From Porpolomopsis calyptriformis (taxonomy: Eukaryota > Basidiomycota > Agaricomycetes > Agaricales > Hygrophoraceae), in the NCBI GenBank assembly GCA_951640195.1, contig OX621172.1, forward strand, positions 248,001-312,000: 64,000 nt of DNA. The letters are read 5' to 3'. Made by a program: the position numbers and the translations under genes. Each line of letters starts with the position of its first letter. Position 1 is the stretch's first letter. Under the pieces are notes generated by a model. That model ran no database searches, was not told the DNA's origin, and saw nothing but the letters and a program-made list of their open reading frames with translations. Positions 35,215-47,809 of this stretch are shown piece by piece.

Positions 35215-35809
35215 ACGCAACAATACGTGTTCCTTTCCTCCATCTCGATTTTGAAGTGATTCTCGTTTAAATCCAAATCGATGTATTATGACGTACCCAG
35301 ACCAGAATGATATTGATCGAACCCTTTTATTGCTTGCGTCTTGGTTCCTCCCTCGCTGAGATCGATTTGCCTGTCTTCTAGTTAAGGTTGGAGTACCTTT
35401 TTCGTTAGACACTCTCTTGTCCAGATGAGCATCTCTATTCGTCTGTCCTAACAACGTATGGTGAAACGAAACGAACGGGGTTGATCGCGCGAGAGGCGGA
35501 ATGTGACAGTGCAGGTGATCGAGGACTGCGATTGCGGACTGGCCATGGCCCTCCTCGAAACGAGTCCGCAGAGCACTCTGCCGCTCGCGGAAGGCATTGT
35601 CGCACTGGTGCAATTGGAAGTGATTAAAGAGGTACCTGCATCATGAACTGCCCAGCGACAATGGGCAAGCACCAGTTTCAGGTATGATAGCCGCTAGAGC
35701 TGAGTTAGAACAGAAAAAGGTCAAGAGAAGCCGTACGGTCAGCCATCGAGCCACACTACCTCGGCGCTTAGCACTCTTGCTTCATCCCACGTCATTCAGG
35801 TCTCTGCAG
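35215..35809. other. Intergenic, upstream of NLR 1
   Basis: About 600 bp, no supported gene on either strand. It should carry the NLR promoter. Confidence 0.5.
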
Positions 35810-38800
35810 ATGTTTCGCTCTATTAAGCCCAAGTCAGAAAACAAGAAGATGTTGAAGGAGGCGTGCTCCGCTGCCGTTAGTGCACTACAAACAACTCTCA
35901 CAATAGCCAAAGAGGCAGCAGGAGACGCTCCACTCCCTGGACTAAAAGCAGGTATAGGTGGTCTGCTGTTCGTTCTCGACGTTATTAAGGTAGATTGCAA
36001 CTGTTATGCATATTTATCCCTTCTGATGAGCGACACAGAACACATCTCAAAATGCAGAGGACGTCGAGAAACTCTCAAAACAGATCGAAGGTCTCAATCG
36101 GCTCCTTGGAAACTCCAAGAATGGAGGAACACTTTCTGCACTGGCCATTGACCGACTAGATCGTCTGTTTAGGTGTGTCATCTTTAAATCACAATGTATT
36201 AGTCTTATCCAGTTTCTATAGCACATCAAATGCGGCGTTGGAAGAACTACGACGGATGGCTTCCCGCAATGCAATAAACCGTTTCATTCACTATGCCGAC
36301 GATGCACAGTCGATTAGCAGTCATATCCAGACAATTACATGGTCAATCCAAAGCTTTACGGTACGCCTACTAGCCTGCGTACTTCCATCTTTGACTGATA
36401 TCAATGGGTGCTGCATTGTTTATGTAGGTGGAGACTACACTTGCCATCGAATTCGCTCTTGATGTTTGTTGATTTCACATTGTCTCGACTCGATCAACAC
36501 TCATGCATCCCCAGGAACATGCCATCAGGATCCGGGAGGATATCAGCAGCTTTCGTGAAACCACAATGAGTAGATTTCAGGTTTGTATTTATGGTACATT
36601 CATCGTCACGATTTGGCTGCTTAATACCATCTAGCAAATGCAGGACAGATTAGATATGAAAGGTGAGGACGGATTGGTTGATGTGTGATCCAATTACTTA
36701 GAAATTCTAGATGGGCACCCACCATACGCCACCTTTTGCCCATTCGACTCTAAAGATCGAGCGCGGTGTTTCGAAGGCACAAGGACAGATATCCTTAATC
36801 AGATTTTCCATTGGATTGGTTTCGACGATTCTTCAAGCCAAGATGGTTGCGCATTCAAGGGAAAATCACGAGTGGCCGATACCCTTGCGGAGAATATCTG
36901 TATATTTTGGATCAGTGGATCAGCTGGAACAGGGAAAACAACAATTGCTTTTACCGTGGCTGAAGCCTGTAGAAAGCGTGGCGTTCTTGGTGCAAGCTTC
37001 TTCTGCTCGCGTGACGATGGGGAATGCAGCAACCCGCGTCTGATCTTCACAAGCATTGCCTACCAACTCGGAATCTTCAGCGATCCGTTCAGAGCCGAGG
37101 TTACTCGTGTTATGAAATCAAACCCGAATATCGGCTATGCTAGTCCTTCATATCAACTTGAAGAGCTTATTGTAAAACCTCTTCGCACACTCGGGAGCTC
37201 GTTTTCTCCATGTGTTGTTGTAGTGGATGCACTCGATGAGTGCAAGGACGCCGGAATGACCTCGGTCATCTTATCGTCACTCGCTCTCCACGTCAACGAA
37301 CTTTTCCCATTGAAGTTTTTGGTCACCGGTCGTCCGGAAAGTCATATTACTACAGCTTTTAAATCAAACGATCTGGACCCTGTCACTCAGCGATACATTT
37401 TGCATGAAGTCGAGCTGGACGTCGTGCAGGGTGATATCGAACGTTACCTTTCATCAAAACTCGCTTCGACGAGAGGGTTATATTGTATCAAAGACGAATG
37501 GCCTTCTGAAGCAGATATCCATTCCCTGACGTTGTTGTCTTCTGCACTTTTCATCTTCGCGTCCACCTCGGTCAGGTTCATCGAGGATCGAAACTATTCT
37601 AACCCCAAAGATCAACTCGCTCGCCTTTTGTGTAATGCAACCACTGCGATAGAACCTTCATCACCCGATTACGACCTTGACCGATTATACACTCAAGTGT
37701 TAAACCACGCTTTTCCCACTATATCCACTGGTCTTTCTGGTCGGCTGAAGAAGATTCTAGGCACGATTGTTCTTCTTCGAGATCCACTCTCTTCACTTGG
37801 TATCGAACGATTACTAGGCGTGCAACCAGGAACAGTTCAAGAGACACTGCGTCATCTTCACTCTGTTGTCATGGTGCCAGATGATGATAGCCAAGTGATT
37901 CGAACGCTTCACCCATCCTTCTTTGACTTCATTATGAGCCCAGCCCGATGTCAGAATCCGAAATTTGTTGTTAACCCTGGGAGCCAGCATACTCTACTCG
38001 CGCGTGCCTGTCTAGATGTTATGAAAGGACTGAAGCGGGATGTGTGTGGAATAAAAAACCCATCAATTCTCAATACCGAAGTTGACAATCTTCCGGTGCG
38101 CATCATGGCTTGCATTTCACCTGAACTGCAGTACGCATGCCGTCATTGGGCTTGGCACCTGTCAAACGCAATGTTCTCTGACGTTCTCGTTGAAGTCGTG
38201 AGGGAGTTTTGTTCGAAATATCTACTGTATTGGGTTGAAGCACTGAGTCTGATGGGAGATCTTCGAAATGGCTTGATTGCCTTGGCCGCCGTACAACAAG
38301 CACTTGCCGTTCGTCATTTCCCTTCTCGACAATTGCGCAAAGCTGATCGAGTTCGACAGAGAGCAGGCGGTGATGTGACTGATACAATGATTTTACTTCG
38401 TGATTGCGAACGGTTTACCCTCGAATTTTTCTCGATCATCAGCACTTGTTCCCTTCAAGTCTACCACTCTGCCTTGTTGTTCACTCCCGAAGAAGCGTTA
38501 ATCAAGAAGACGTATAGGAAAGAGTTGGACTTTCCCATAAAAGTGTACAATGGAGTGGCCGAGGGGTGGAATTCATGCATACGGATGATAGAAGGACATT
38601 GGGATTCCGTTAATTCCGTCGCATTCGCCCGGGATGGTGGGTATATTGTGTCTGGATCCCACGACAGTACTCTTCGGCTATGGGACGCAATCAGTGGTGC
38701 ACATCTGAACACTTTCACTGGACATTCCCAGTCGGTATATTCGGTTGCATTTTCCCCCGATGGCACGCGTATCGTTTCTGGATCCAAAGACAGTACTCTT

Positions 38801-40387
38801 CGGCTATGGGACGCAGTCAGCGGTGCACATCTAACCACCTTCATCGGACACTCCCAGTCAGTAAATTCAGTCGCATTTTCACCCGATGGCACCCGTATCG
38901 TTTCTGGATCCAATGACAAGACTCTTCGGCTGTGGGACGCAGTCAGCGGTGCACATCTGGACATTTTCATCGGACATTCCCAGTCAGTGAACTCGGTTGC
39001 ATTTTCACTCGATGGCACGCGTATCATCTCTGGATCCTTGGACAAAACTGTTTGGCTGTGGGACGCAATCAGTGGTGCGCATCTGAAGACTCTGAAGGGA
39101 CATTCCCGGTCGGTATATTCGGTGGCATTTTCCCCCGATGGCACACGTATCGTTTCTGGGTCCCACGACAATACTCTTCGGCTATGGAACGCGGTCAGCG
39201 GTGCGCATCTGAAGACTCTGAAGGGACATTCCGGGTCGATATATTCAGTCGCGTTTTCGACCGATGGCACGCGTATCGTTTCTGGGTCCGACGACAATAC
39301 TATTAGGCTGTGGGATGCAGCTAACGGTGCGCATCTGAACATTTTAAGAGGCCATTCCAGTTCTGTAAATTGCGTCACATTTTCACCCGATGGCACACGT
39401 ATCGTTTCTGGATCCGACGGCAAAACCGTTCGACTGTGGGACGCAATAGGCGGTGCACATCCGAACACCTTCAAGCAACATTCTTGTCCGGTAAACTCGG
39501 TCACATTCTCTCCCGATGGCACGCGCATAGTTTCTGGATCCGACGACTATACTCTTCGGCTCTGGAACTCAGTCACCAGTGCACATTTGCACACTTTCAA
39601 GGGACATTTCGGGTCAGTAAATTCGGTTGCATTTTCCCCAGATGGCACGCGAATCGTTTCTGGATCCAACGACGAGACTGTTCGGACGTGGGACGCCGTC
39701 AGTTGTGCACATCTGGACATTTGGAAGGGCCATTCCGGTCCGGTACATTCAGTTGCATTTTCACCCGATGGCACGCGTATCGTTTCTGGATCCTTCGACA
39801 AAACCATTCGGCTGTGGAACGCAGCCGGTGGTACTCATCTGAATGCTCTCATCGGACATTCTTCGTCCGTATATTCGGTCGTATTTTCACCCGACGGCAC
39901 GCGTATCGTTTCTGGATCCCACGACAATACTCTTCGGCTATGGGACGCAGTGAGCGGTGCACATCTGAAAACATTCGAGGGACATTCCGATTCGGTACAT
40001 TCAGTCGCATTTTCGCCCGATGGCACGCGTATTGTATCTGAATCCTACGATAATACTCTTAGGGTGTGGGATGTAGTCAGCGGTACCCATCTGGAGACTC
40101 TCAAAGGACGTTTCTTCGGTGTTGAATCGATCGCGCGATCTTGTAATTTATCCGGGAACTCGTCATCTGCCGAAGTCCTAAACCCAACGAGCCCAATATT
40201 TGGTTGCATCGCAGCAGACGGCTGGGTGCACTCCCTCAGTCTCGACAGCCGTATTTGTTGGGTTCCGGTCTCTTGCCGACCAGTGAGTTTGGCTGCAAAG
40301 GGAGCTCGTGCGGTTATTGGTACACGATATGGTCGTGTCGTTAGCCTTGATTTTACAGGCGTGGGCACCTATTTTCGTAACCTCTAG
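35810..40387 (+). CDS. NLR-type STAND protein: helical N-terminus, NACHT, WD40 repeats (NLR 1)
   Basis: Seven exons: 35810-35989, 36039-36172, 36222-36360, 36428-36463, 36515-36580, 36635-36662, 36711-40387; 1419 residues, complete. Residues 1-190 are helical, with a hydrophobic glycine-containing segment (LPGLKAGIGGLLFVLDVIK) and amphipathic helices (KLSKQIEGLNRLLG, RMASRNAINRFIHYADDAQ), like N-terminal effector or signalling bundles of fungal NLRs. NACHT: Walker A GSAGTGKTT near residue 258, Walker B VVVVDALDEC, sensor FLVTGRPES. Residues 820-1330: twelve WD40 repeats plus a decayed thirteenth. Such proteins (het-E/het-D class) sense non-self and trigger incompatibility or defence; the ligand is unknown. 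The long open frame and intact motifs suggest a working gene. Confidence 0.92.
38584..40110 (+). repeat. Tandem 126-bp repeats encoding near-identical WD40 units
   Basis: Twelve consecutive units of 126 nt (42 residues) with the consensus GHSxSVxSVAFSPDGTRIVSG, then SxDxTLRLWDAxSGAHL. Differences concentrate at positions after GH (QSVY, RSVY, GSIY, SSVN, CPVN, GPVH) and before the DxT of the last strand. The reverse strand is also open over 1 kb here, a by-product of repetition. Confidence 0.93.
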
Positions 40388-40753
40388 GTTTTCCTATACC
40401 ATCGTCTTATGGCCTAGGAGCCCTTGTTGTCTCCTGAATTTGCTACTTGCGCGATAAAAACCCTCTAGCACTATTCTTCGAGGACATCCGTAAGACTAAG
40501 CGAACGTCCTTCCCCAGCCCAGATACGTACCCAAATCTCTCAAGGCCGAGCCATACGACCAGTTTCACTCTACCACCCACAAATTAGCTACGTTGTTCCA
40601 TTTTCGTGGCCCTCAGATCTCCAGTCTACTTCTGGTTCTACCAGCCACGTTCGAATCTCTCATCCTGCGTATGCGGATAGAAAGGATTGCAATTAAATGA
40701 TGATGAAAAGGGCATGGGTGTAAAATCACGCTTCGGGTGTATTACACACAATC
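40388..40753. other. Convergent intergenic region
   Basis: About 365 bp between the ends of NLR 1 (plus) and the HSPA12-like gene (minus). Presumed 3' UTRs; nothing else seen. Confidence 0.5.
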
Positions 40754-43183
40754 TTAAAAGTCAACGTATACAAGGACGGCGCTACTCCTTTGTAAAATAT
40801 ATCAATAACGCAAATGAAGGAATATAATAAAAACACATACCGTTTCTCTTCGCCCTTCAAGAGATCTGTGAGCGCCAGTTTCTCATTACGATGCAGGAGA
40901 ACCACGTACATTTTCTTGCCAAGAAATTTGAGCTCGGTGCTCTGTGAGACCATATGACAACACTATATCAAAGCTCAGATGGTAGTATGTCCCCGAGGGA
41001 CCCTCTATCCCCGGCAGAGTCTTGACAATTTCAGAGGTGTCTGCCACTACTTTGCATATCGTAGGGAACATACCTATGTAAGAGCATGTCACGCAATCAA
41101 TGAGCCTGGTTATGAAATTCCGGTAGAAAGGCATACCAGGATCCTCGTCCATCCAAGATGGTGGGAAGTCCCAATTTCCTCTGTAGCATTTGATCTCATC
41201 TTCAATACTGTTAAAAAGACAAGGGTCGAAGCTCTCCATGCAATAAGATTGCCGAAACTCTTTTGTTGCATACACACGAGTGCCCTGAAACGCCCATTTG
41301 TTCAGGTCCAAATAAAGCAAATCTACTTTCTTACTTTCTTGAGTATACTGCTCCAATGACCTGGGAGCAATCGTCTCCCGGAAGGCCAGGAGACGAGTGT
41401 GCGAGAGCGGGAGGTGTGGTCAGGGTTACGATCATCATACTCTGTCATCACCTTTACTCCAAATGTCCACTGGGCCATGCTCATATCCACAAGACGTTTC
41501 AGATAGAATGAAACAGCGCCATCGGAAACCGATTTGTTTCTAGATTATTCTGCGGTGAATAGGGTGTCGATGAGCTCACGTTCTGGGACTCACTGATATC
41601 GATCTGGTCGAGATATCTCCAGTCCGAGACTCTTGAAGGAAGATTTGAGGCTTGAGAACAGCCAATCGTTCGCTGCGAAGCCTCCAACTAGTAAAACTAA
41701 CTAGTTTTTGTCAGAGAAAGTGTCCAGGCTGATGCATGTTGTTGACACACCCTAATAGGCTTTGATGCAGCTTGACGCTGGACCTGAATGGCATCTATGG
41801 TTGCTTTGATAGAGGGCTCGAAAAGATTGGCAACCTCCATGCTGGGAATGTTAATGCTTTCTTGTGCTGTCTCACACGCTGTAGAAGAGCTCACCCTGTT
41901 AGTTTGATCTCACCATCTTTGATTGCGACAGACTCGTCATTATCGCGACGACCTCCAAATTTGATGTAAGAAATTTGTTTTGGGTCTCGGAATGTGGTCT
42001 TGGCCTCTTTGTCAAAGTCCTCAGTCATGGCCTTTATGTCGAATGGATCACCATATTTGGATTGTCTCAGCTTGCCTAGTGAAATACGGTGTGGTTCAGC
42101 AGATAGTGCGAACGAATGACAAAATGCATTCACCTCTGAGGTATTTAGTTGCACGAAGGGAAACAAAAATCGATCCTTGAAAGCGGCCTGGGTTGATCTC
42201 ACTCAGCAATGGACTGATAGTGACTGTGAACAGAAAATCTCACATTCGGGGACAGCAATCTCCTCAAACAGGTGTCTCTCGAGGTCGGATGCATAATAAG
42301 CGCTCAAGTCAATGGTTCCACCTCCCGCATCTACAACTATCAGTCCGTCGCCTTGCTGAATTCCTATTGTCTGAGCGATGACACTGAATATGAAATTTGT
42401 GGATTACCTTTATGGCGTTCATAGTAGATATATTCTCAGCGCAGAAGTGCAGACTAGCTTCTCCTTCGGTAACAAAATGAATCCGAGATTCGGATTGCAA
42501 ATCACCAGGAATAAGCCCCGCAAACACTGCAGCACGACGCATTTGGCTCTGCTGGGCACCCTCCCATCCATTAGGGTGACTAAGTACAAAGTCAATTTGC
42601 TGTCCGAATGATCTCCAGAGTTCACGGCCAGCTGGTTGAGCTTCAATGTATTCCTTGGTGCACCTATACAGGTAACCCAAGAAGTCGGCAAACACGCTTA
42701 CAACAGTTTTACCAAAAGGAAGATTAGGGATATTGTGATTGTAAATGTGATCTGCTGGCAATGCCTGCAGACGAAGGTGCAATTTAAACCTATCCATTGC
42801 AGTGAGGTCAACTCATTCCAAGCAAAGGAAATGAGGACACTGACCATTCCGATAGTACCCAACCTTCCTTATTTGCTTTTTCTCTGATTTCCCTTTGAAG
42901 TGCCTGGGCAGCAAAAGCACGAGCAATACCACGCTCGTCATAGTAAATGATAGAAGGGATCTTGCAGTCAGTGCCAGTATATGATTGAAAAGGGAATCTG
43001 AATCATCGTTGTTACTTCCATAACACAGCTGAAAGGCTTGACAACTTACTTTGTAACAGGCGAAATCTTTGGGATCTCACCTGGGTCAAGAATGCTGTAA
43101 GATATGCCACTAAAGGTTGTCCCAACATCCAGAGCGATCACTAGTTTACGGGATGTACCAGAGTAAGGCGCGCGATTGTTCAT
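40754..43183 (-). CDS. HSPA12-like Hsp70-family ATPase
   Basis: Thirteen exons: 43183-43050, 42997-42845, 42789-42408, 42355-42244, 42187-42134, 42075-41895, 41841-41751, 41700-41594, 41539-41335, 41284-41137, 41073-40910, 40854-40841, 40787-40754; 592 residues. Actin-fold ATPase motifs: LVIALDVGTTFSGISYSILD (phosphate 1), VVDAGGGTIDLSAY (phosphate 2), VLLVGGFAANDWLF (adenosine). The substrate-binding half of classical Hsp70 is lacking, as in HSPA12. Other family marks: FVLSHPNGWEGAQQ, RFQGSIFVSLRATKYL, YIKFGGRRDND, then ENGEEKR at the C-terminus. Exon 12 is 14 nt. An in-frame upstream ATG at 43231 would add 16 residues. This family is greatly expanded in Agaricomycetes; its clients are unknown. 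Confidence 0.9.
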
Positions 43184-43830
43184 TGGAGTTTGATTCTTCA
43201 CTGGTGACAGCGACAGAGGAGTATGGCACACGTTGTCGCTAGGCTAGGTTTAAGCAATGAGCTGTGCAATCAGTATGAGAGCGCCTGGGAGCTTGGGGGG
43301 TGGTTTATGAGCATCAAGCATAACTGCCCCAGTTTCCATGTTGACTATATCGAGTCTACGATCCAGGCTTCGGGAGTGGCGTTCGTAGCAATCACATTCG
43401 AAGCAAGGTGAACAGTGTTAGAACTTGACATGGTCGAAGAGAAGCACCACACCACGGGACTTCTCCCTCACCACTCCTTCCATTCTCAGCCATGTATTAC
43501 TCTTCTATCTTCAGAGCATTGACCTCGAGGCAAGCGCATCAAGAGAACACCAACAATATCTTCTAAGCACAAAACATCACGGCAAGCCCGTATTCAGCTA
43601 TGGTACCCTGATAAATTCACGATCTGGCCCAATACATACTGATCAAGGGCTGAGAACGCGTTTTTTCTTTATCTTTTAGCACCCCACGATCAGGGTACAA
43701 ACTATATCACAGACATTACCTCTTCCTTTCTTGCGGGACGTTGCCTCCTTGTCAAAGCTGTGTCACTCAACATATTCGAGGTTCCACTTCCCCTTCACCC
43801 TACATCTCTTCCCTCCAAGACTCGAGAAAG
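43184..43830. other. Divergent intergenic region
   Basis: About 650 bp between the HSPA12-like gene (minus) and the coiled-coil gene (plus). It should hold both promoters. No clear coding segment. Confidence 0.5.
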
Positions 43831-45392
43831 ATGTCCGCCTCTGATGTTCCCAAAGATCCTACTCAGCAGGGAGATAGTTCTATGCATCGCCATCAGCCGC
43901 AGCAAGACAACCACACTCCCAAACAATCATTCTCGGAACGTGCGCCTGCAACTCTCCAGCCAAGGTCATATCAACAAGAGTTGAATCGCGAAAGCCAATC
44001 TACTCAAGGATTATTCACCTCCACCTCTGCCAGTGGGCGACGAGCCAAGAGTCCTGCGCTACAACCTCCATCTAAGTCGATCAGTAGCACAGAGGAAAGG
44101 TCCATTTACGCGGTGCCATCCAGCAAAAGCCACGACTGTCAGGTAGTTATCTCTGTATCCTTTTGTTAGTCTTTGCACGCGCAGTAACCTTGTTTCTATT
44201 CCATTTGATTAGCAAGCATTTGATTGTGATCAGGTGCAACGAAGTGAGGATGAGAAGCTCGTAAAGATTTATGCAAATGCGCAAGAGCGTGAAGCGAAGG
44301 ACGATGTTCGTGGCCTGAAAGAGGAACTGGATCGCATGGGTGGCCAGTTGTCTGCAGCGAATCTGTGCCTGGACCAAAGTAGGGCTCTTGCATCGGATCA
44401 CCAACGAGAGCTCAGGGTGTTAGAAAAAGCAAAGGAGGACCTGAGAAGGGAACTGGAACACACAAGAAACCAGCTATCTGTCGTCAATCAGGACCTGGAT
44501 AAAAGTAGGGCTCTTGCGGAGTGTCGCAGAAAAGAGCTCAGGGTGTTGGAAAAATACCTTACAACGGCAGACACAGCTGCGGCCTCAGATGTGAGGGGCG
44601 GTGTGGAGAGGCTGAATGCCATGATAAAGCACGAATCGGCAAATATGCTCAGCGGTGGATTCAAGGACCTTGAGCGGGACTTTCAGGCAGAATATCAAGA
44701 TGTGCGCAAGCACCTCTACATGGATGCTCGGCTGGTGGATGCCTTGCGAGGAGATCTTGGGGATGACGAATCATTCATAATCCGGACTGCCCTTCGAGCT
44801 ACATTGGTTGTCTGGGTTGAATATCTGGCCTCCTTATGGAGTTTCACCGCCAATCGAGAGTTCATAGACACCTATCAAAAGATTTACCAAGCAGGTAAGT
44901 AAGGTTTGAGTTACCAACCACCATGTTCTGACATACGTTCAACCCAAAGAGGACCAATCCATCGCTGGCAAGTGGCGCTCGTTGAGTCGTGCCCAAATGT
45001 CCAGGGACAGTACCGAATCTCGAACCCACATTGCAACAACTCTGCTAGCGGTTTTTATCGTTGCTGGCTTTGATCGAGATGAAGCAAAGGCACGAATAGA
45101 CAAGTGTGCTGAGGGCATTAATCGCATTGTACGCGCTGCGCTGGATTTAAATCGGTTGATTGGGGAACAGATCACCTCAGCAGACTTCGGTGTTTACTTT
45201 GTTCAGCCAGGAGAGCAATTCGACCTTCGGAGCATGGAAAACATCGAACGCGAACCACAACAAGGGCGGGTGCTCTGTACCTCAGCACTCGGCCTGTATA
45301 GACGCGAAGGTAGACCAAAACCTCAGATTGAAATAGCGATCAAACCCCAGGTGTTGGTTGATTATGTGTTGAATGATCTGAGAACGGGCTAG
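43831..45392 (+). CDS. Coiled-coil protein of unknown function
   Basis: Three exons: 43831-44142, 44213-44894, 44950-45392; 478 residues. Residues 1-104 are disordered, rich in Gln/Ser/Pro. Residues 115-215 form a coiled coil with an internal duplication: two blocks containing LDQSRALASDHQRELRVLEK and LDKSRALAECRRKELRVLEK. Residues 220-470 look globular and mostly helical (GGFKDLERDFQAEYQDVRKH, TLLAVFIVAGFDRDEAKARI). No known domain recognised. The acceptor at 44212 was preferred; one at 44236 is also in frame and would drop 8 residues. Confidence 0.72.
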
Positions 45393-45815
45393 AAATAGCG
45401 AGGTTCGTTCCATATTCTTCATGCCTCGAGGATCTGTAATGTATGCCACACACAGGATACGAAGTGATCGTTAGTAAAGACCAGGGTGGAATTGTCGCCA
45501 CAGCAGCGGCAGGGTGATGAATGTATTATGTACAAGACAATCCTTTAAGCGTAAATGCGACATTGAAGAAATCGTCGTTGTAAGACGACAGACAACACCG
45601 ACCATGAACGATTGTCGAAGCGTTCTCGAGAAGACATTGGACGGCGAGTCCAAAAAAGAGACGACGCAGTTTATGGAGAAACAGACAAACAAAACGATAC
45701 ATTTGTGTGTAGTAATATATGGAATACGGGTGTTGCAAGCAAAGCAGTGAAAATGGAAGTGAGTTTTGGGAAAAAGCCAATCAGCAAGTCGATGACAGGA
45801 ATAAATCTGAACACC
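45393..45815. other. Convergent intergenic region
   Basis: About 420 bp between the coiled-coil gene and the end of TFIIF beta. Presumed 3' UTRs; no gene seen. Confidence 0.5.
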
Positions 45816-47152
45816 TCATGAAATCTTCTCCATATCCTCATCCTCATCCTCTTCTCCTTCACCTCCATCTTCCGCTTTAGTATCCCCCAAAATACCACCC
45901 ATTGTTGACGTAAACCCTGTCTTAATCTGCAAATGAATAGAACGCGCATCAACAAAGAAACAAAAGAACAAGTTTGAAAGGAATAAGCGCTCACCTCGTC
46001 ATCCTTAAAGTGGTCCTTCAATTCCCACAGCCCATTGTACTCCCCACTCCGGTGCAGGTCTGCAACCTCGCTAAGGACTTCCTTGAGGTACGTCTCGGGC
46101 TGCTGGGTCTTCACGCGCAGAGACTTGAATCGCCACCTCGGTGTGTCGCGGAAGAAGTTGAATATGAGATCAAGGAGTTGATTCCGTGGCATCCGTGCCA
46201 TGCGTTCGAATGTACCTTTGGCGTGTTTGGGTTTCGATCGCTGAGGGTTATGGATAATGGTATCAGTGAAGAGTACATAGGGACGGGGGGAAATTGTTTT
46301 GAAATGATAACCGAGATTACCTCAGGGAAGCACAAAGACGAAAAAAAAAAATGGTAATACGTACATTAAGGTTTCCGAATGTATTTCCAGCACCCAAAGC
46401 CACACCACTACTAAGTCTGTTGATGGCCCCTCTCCCACCTGGCAGGTCAGCCTCCTCGATCCGCTTGATATGCCGCTCGGGTGTGTTGTATTTTCGACTA
46501 CGTTCTCTCATCTGCTTCCGGTACGAGGCCGAAAGCACAGGCCGCAGATTGTATTCGCATTTGATGCGGCCTGTGAGGATGGTCGTATGGGCGCGGTGAT
46601 TTATGGGACGAGAAGGGGCGACGCCGAGAAAAAGATCTTTAGGTTGTTCAGCCACGACCAGCTGATTTTCAACCGAGTCATGTATCATTTCCAACTCATA
46701 CGCATCCGGTTCACCGACGGGTCGATGAGTAGTATGCGCAAAGTTGGGTGTGAACAATGGGCGGGATGGGTCCTGATTGACTTGGTTGTTGGTCGTGGCG
46801 GAACCTGCTTCGCCTGGGCTGGGGGGAAGGAAGAGAACAATACGCGGCTTTTTCCCAGAGGGCCCTGCTGAGTTTGGGTAAATCCGAAAGGACGCCAGGT
46901 GGACATCGTCGACATTGATGGATGACCATCTTTCCATAAGATGTTTTGGGATCTGCGGGGGAATTTATTTAGATAGTGAGGGTGCAAAATCGATTGGAGA
47001 AAGGTAGATACCTTTACAAGCCACGCGCTTCCATGACCTTGGTCCAGCATTAGCTCTTCGTCCGGGTCGGGTAGTGTTTCCTCTTCATGGAAGGTTTCCA
47101 TTGAGGCTTCAAATGGCTTCCTCTCATCTTCAACTGATAGATTATCCATCAT
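45816..47152 (-). CDS. TFG2: Transcription factor IIF subunit beta (RAP30/Tfg2)
   Basis: Exons 47152-47012, 46952-46365, 46240-45995, 45926-45816; 361 residues (360 if the second ATG at 47149 is used). Signature segments: SAWLVKIPKHLMERWSSIN, SGKKPRIVLFLPP, YELEMIHDSVENQLVVAE, TTILTGRIKCEYNLRPV, SYRKQMRERSRKYNTPERHI, KHAKGTFERMARMPRNQLLD (winged helix), QQPETYLKEVLSEVADLHRS. The acidic tail ends DEDMEKIS. TFIIF stabilises RNA polymerase II in the pre-initiation complex. The second intron (46241-46364, 124 nt) is longer than its neighbours and contains two usable AGs; only the distal one gives the family sequence. Confidence 0.93.
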
Positions 47153-47293
47153 AGTCGTTAATTGTGGTTAATGGCGCGTGTTTGAGGGATTCTTTCGAGA
47201 GGCCACTTAACAAAGGAGAGACACAGTCACACAGACGCGAAGTCACGCTACATGATCGAGAATGTTCATCACGTGAGTTTTCGTGAATCAACA

Positions 47294-47809
47294 ATGAACT
47301 TGTCTCTCAGAACCCAACTGACCTCTGCTATCGAAACCGTCAAGTCGCAACGCCTACGCGCAGTTGTGATCAAACTGGCAGGGACCGTACCGGGGTTGGA
47401 GGATAAGCTGGTCGAAGAGCTTCTCTGCATCAAAACAGCTGAAGGGACGAAAAGGAAGAGAGAGCAGGCTGTTCCGCGATGGCAGGTGTGTAAGAATTGT
47501 GAGGAGGAGTTCGATTTCACTTCAGAGCGGGTGGAGGAAGAATGTTGCTTTCACCCAGGTACGTGATGTGCGCGTCCTTCACCTCCTTCCCTGTATTGAT
47601 GGTTTCTCATTTTGGCAGGCAATTTGGAGCCGGATGAGGACGCCTTCGCCGACTGGGACGATGACTGCCACGGTCCAATCGACACAAAAACAAACAGACG
47701 CGAATTCCCCGAGTGTTTTATATGGGACTGCTGCGAAGAAAATGGTGAGAGTGAAGGATGTGAAACGGGAACCCATTCTCCGGCCAATCTGAAGAAGAGG
47801 AAATTGTAA
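47294..47809 (+). CDS. Cys/His-rich (putative zinc-binding) fungal protein
   Basis: Two exons: 47294-47558 and 47619-47809; 151 residues. The N-terminal half is helical (VVIKLAGTVPGLEDKLVEEL). The conserved core is VCKNCEEEFDF, then CCFHPG, then DWDDDCHGPIDT and PECFIWDCCEENGESEGCET, ending GTH. The spaced C, H, C, H residues suggest one or two zinc sites. I recall this as a widespread uncharacterised fungal family. An in-frame ATG at 47252 would add 14 residues. Divergent from TFG2 with about 140 bp between starts. Confidence 0.78.

Noticed and set aside
38461..39528. Long minus-strand open frame (355 codons) inside NLR 1
   Set aside because: Mirror frame caused by the 126-bp repeats; the plus strand encodes textbook WD40 units.
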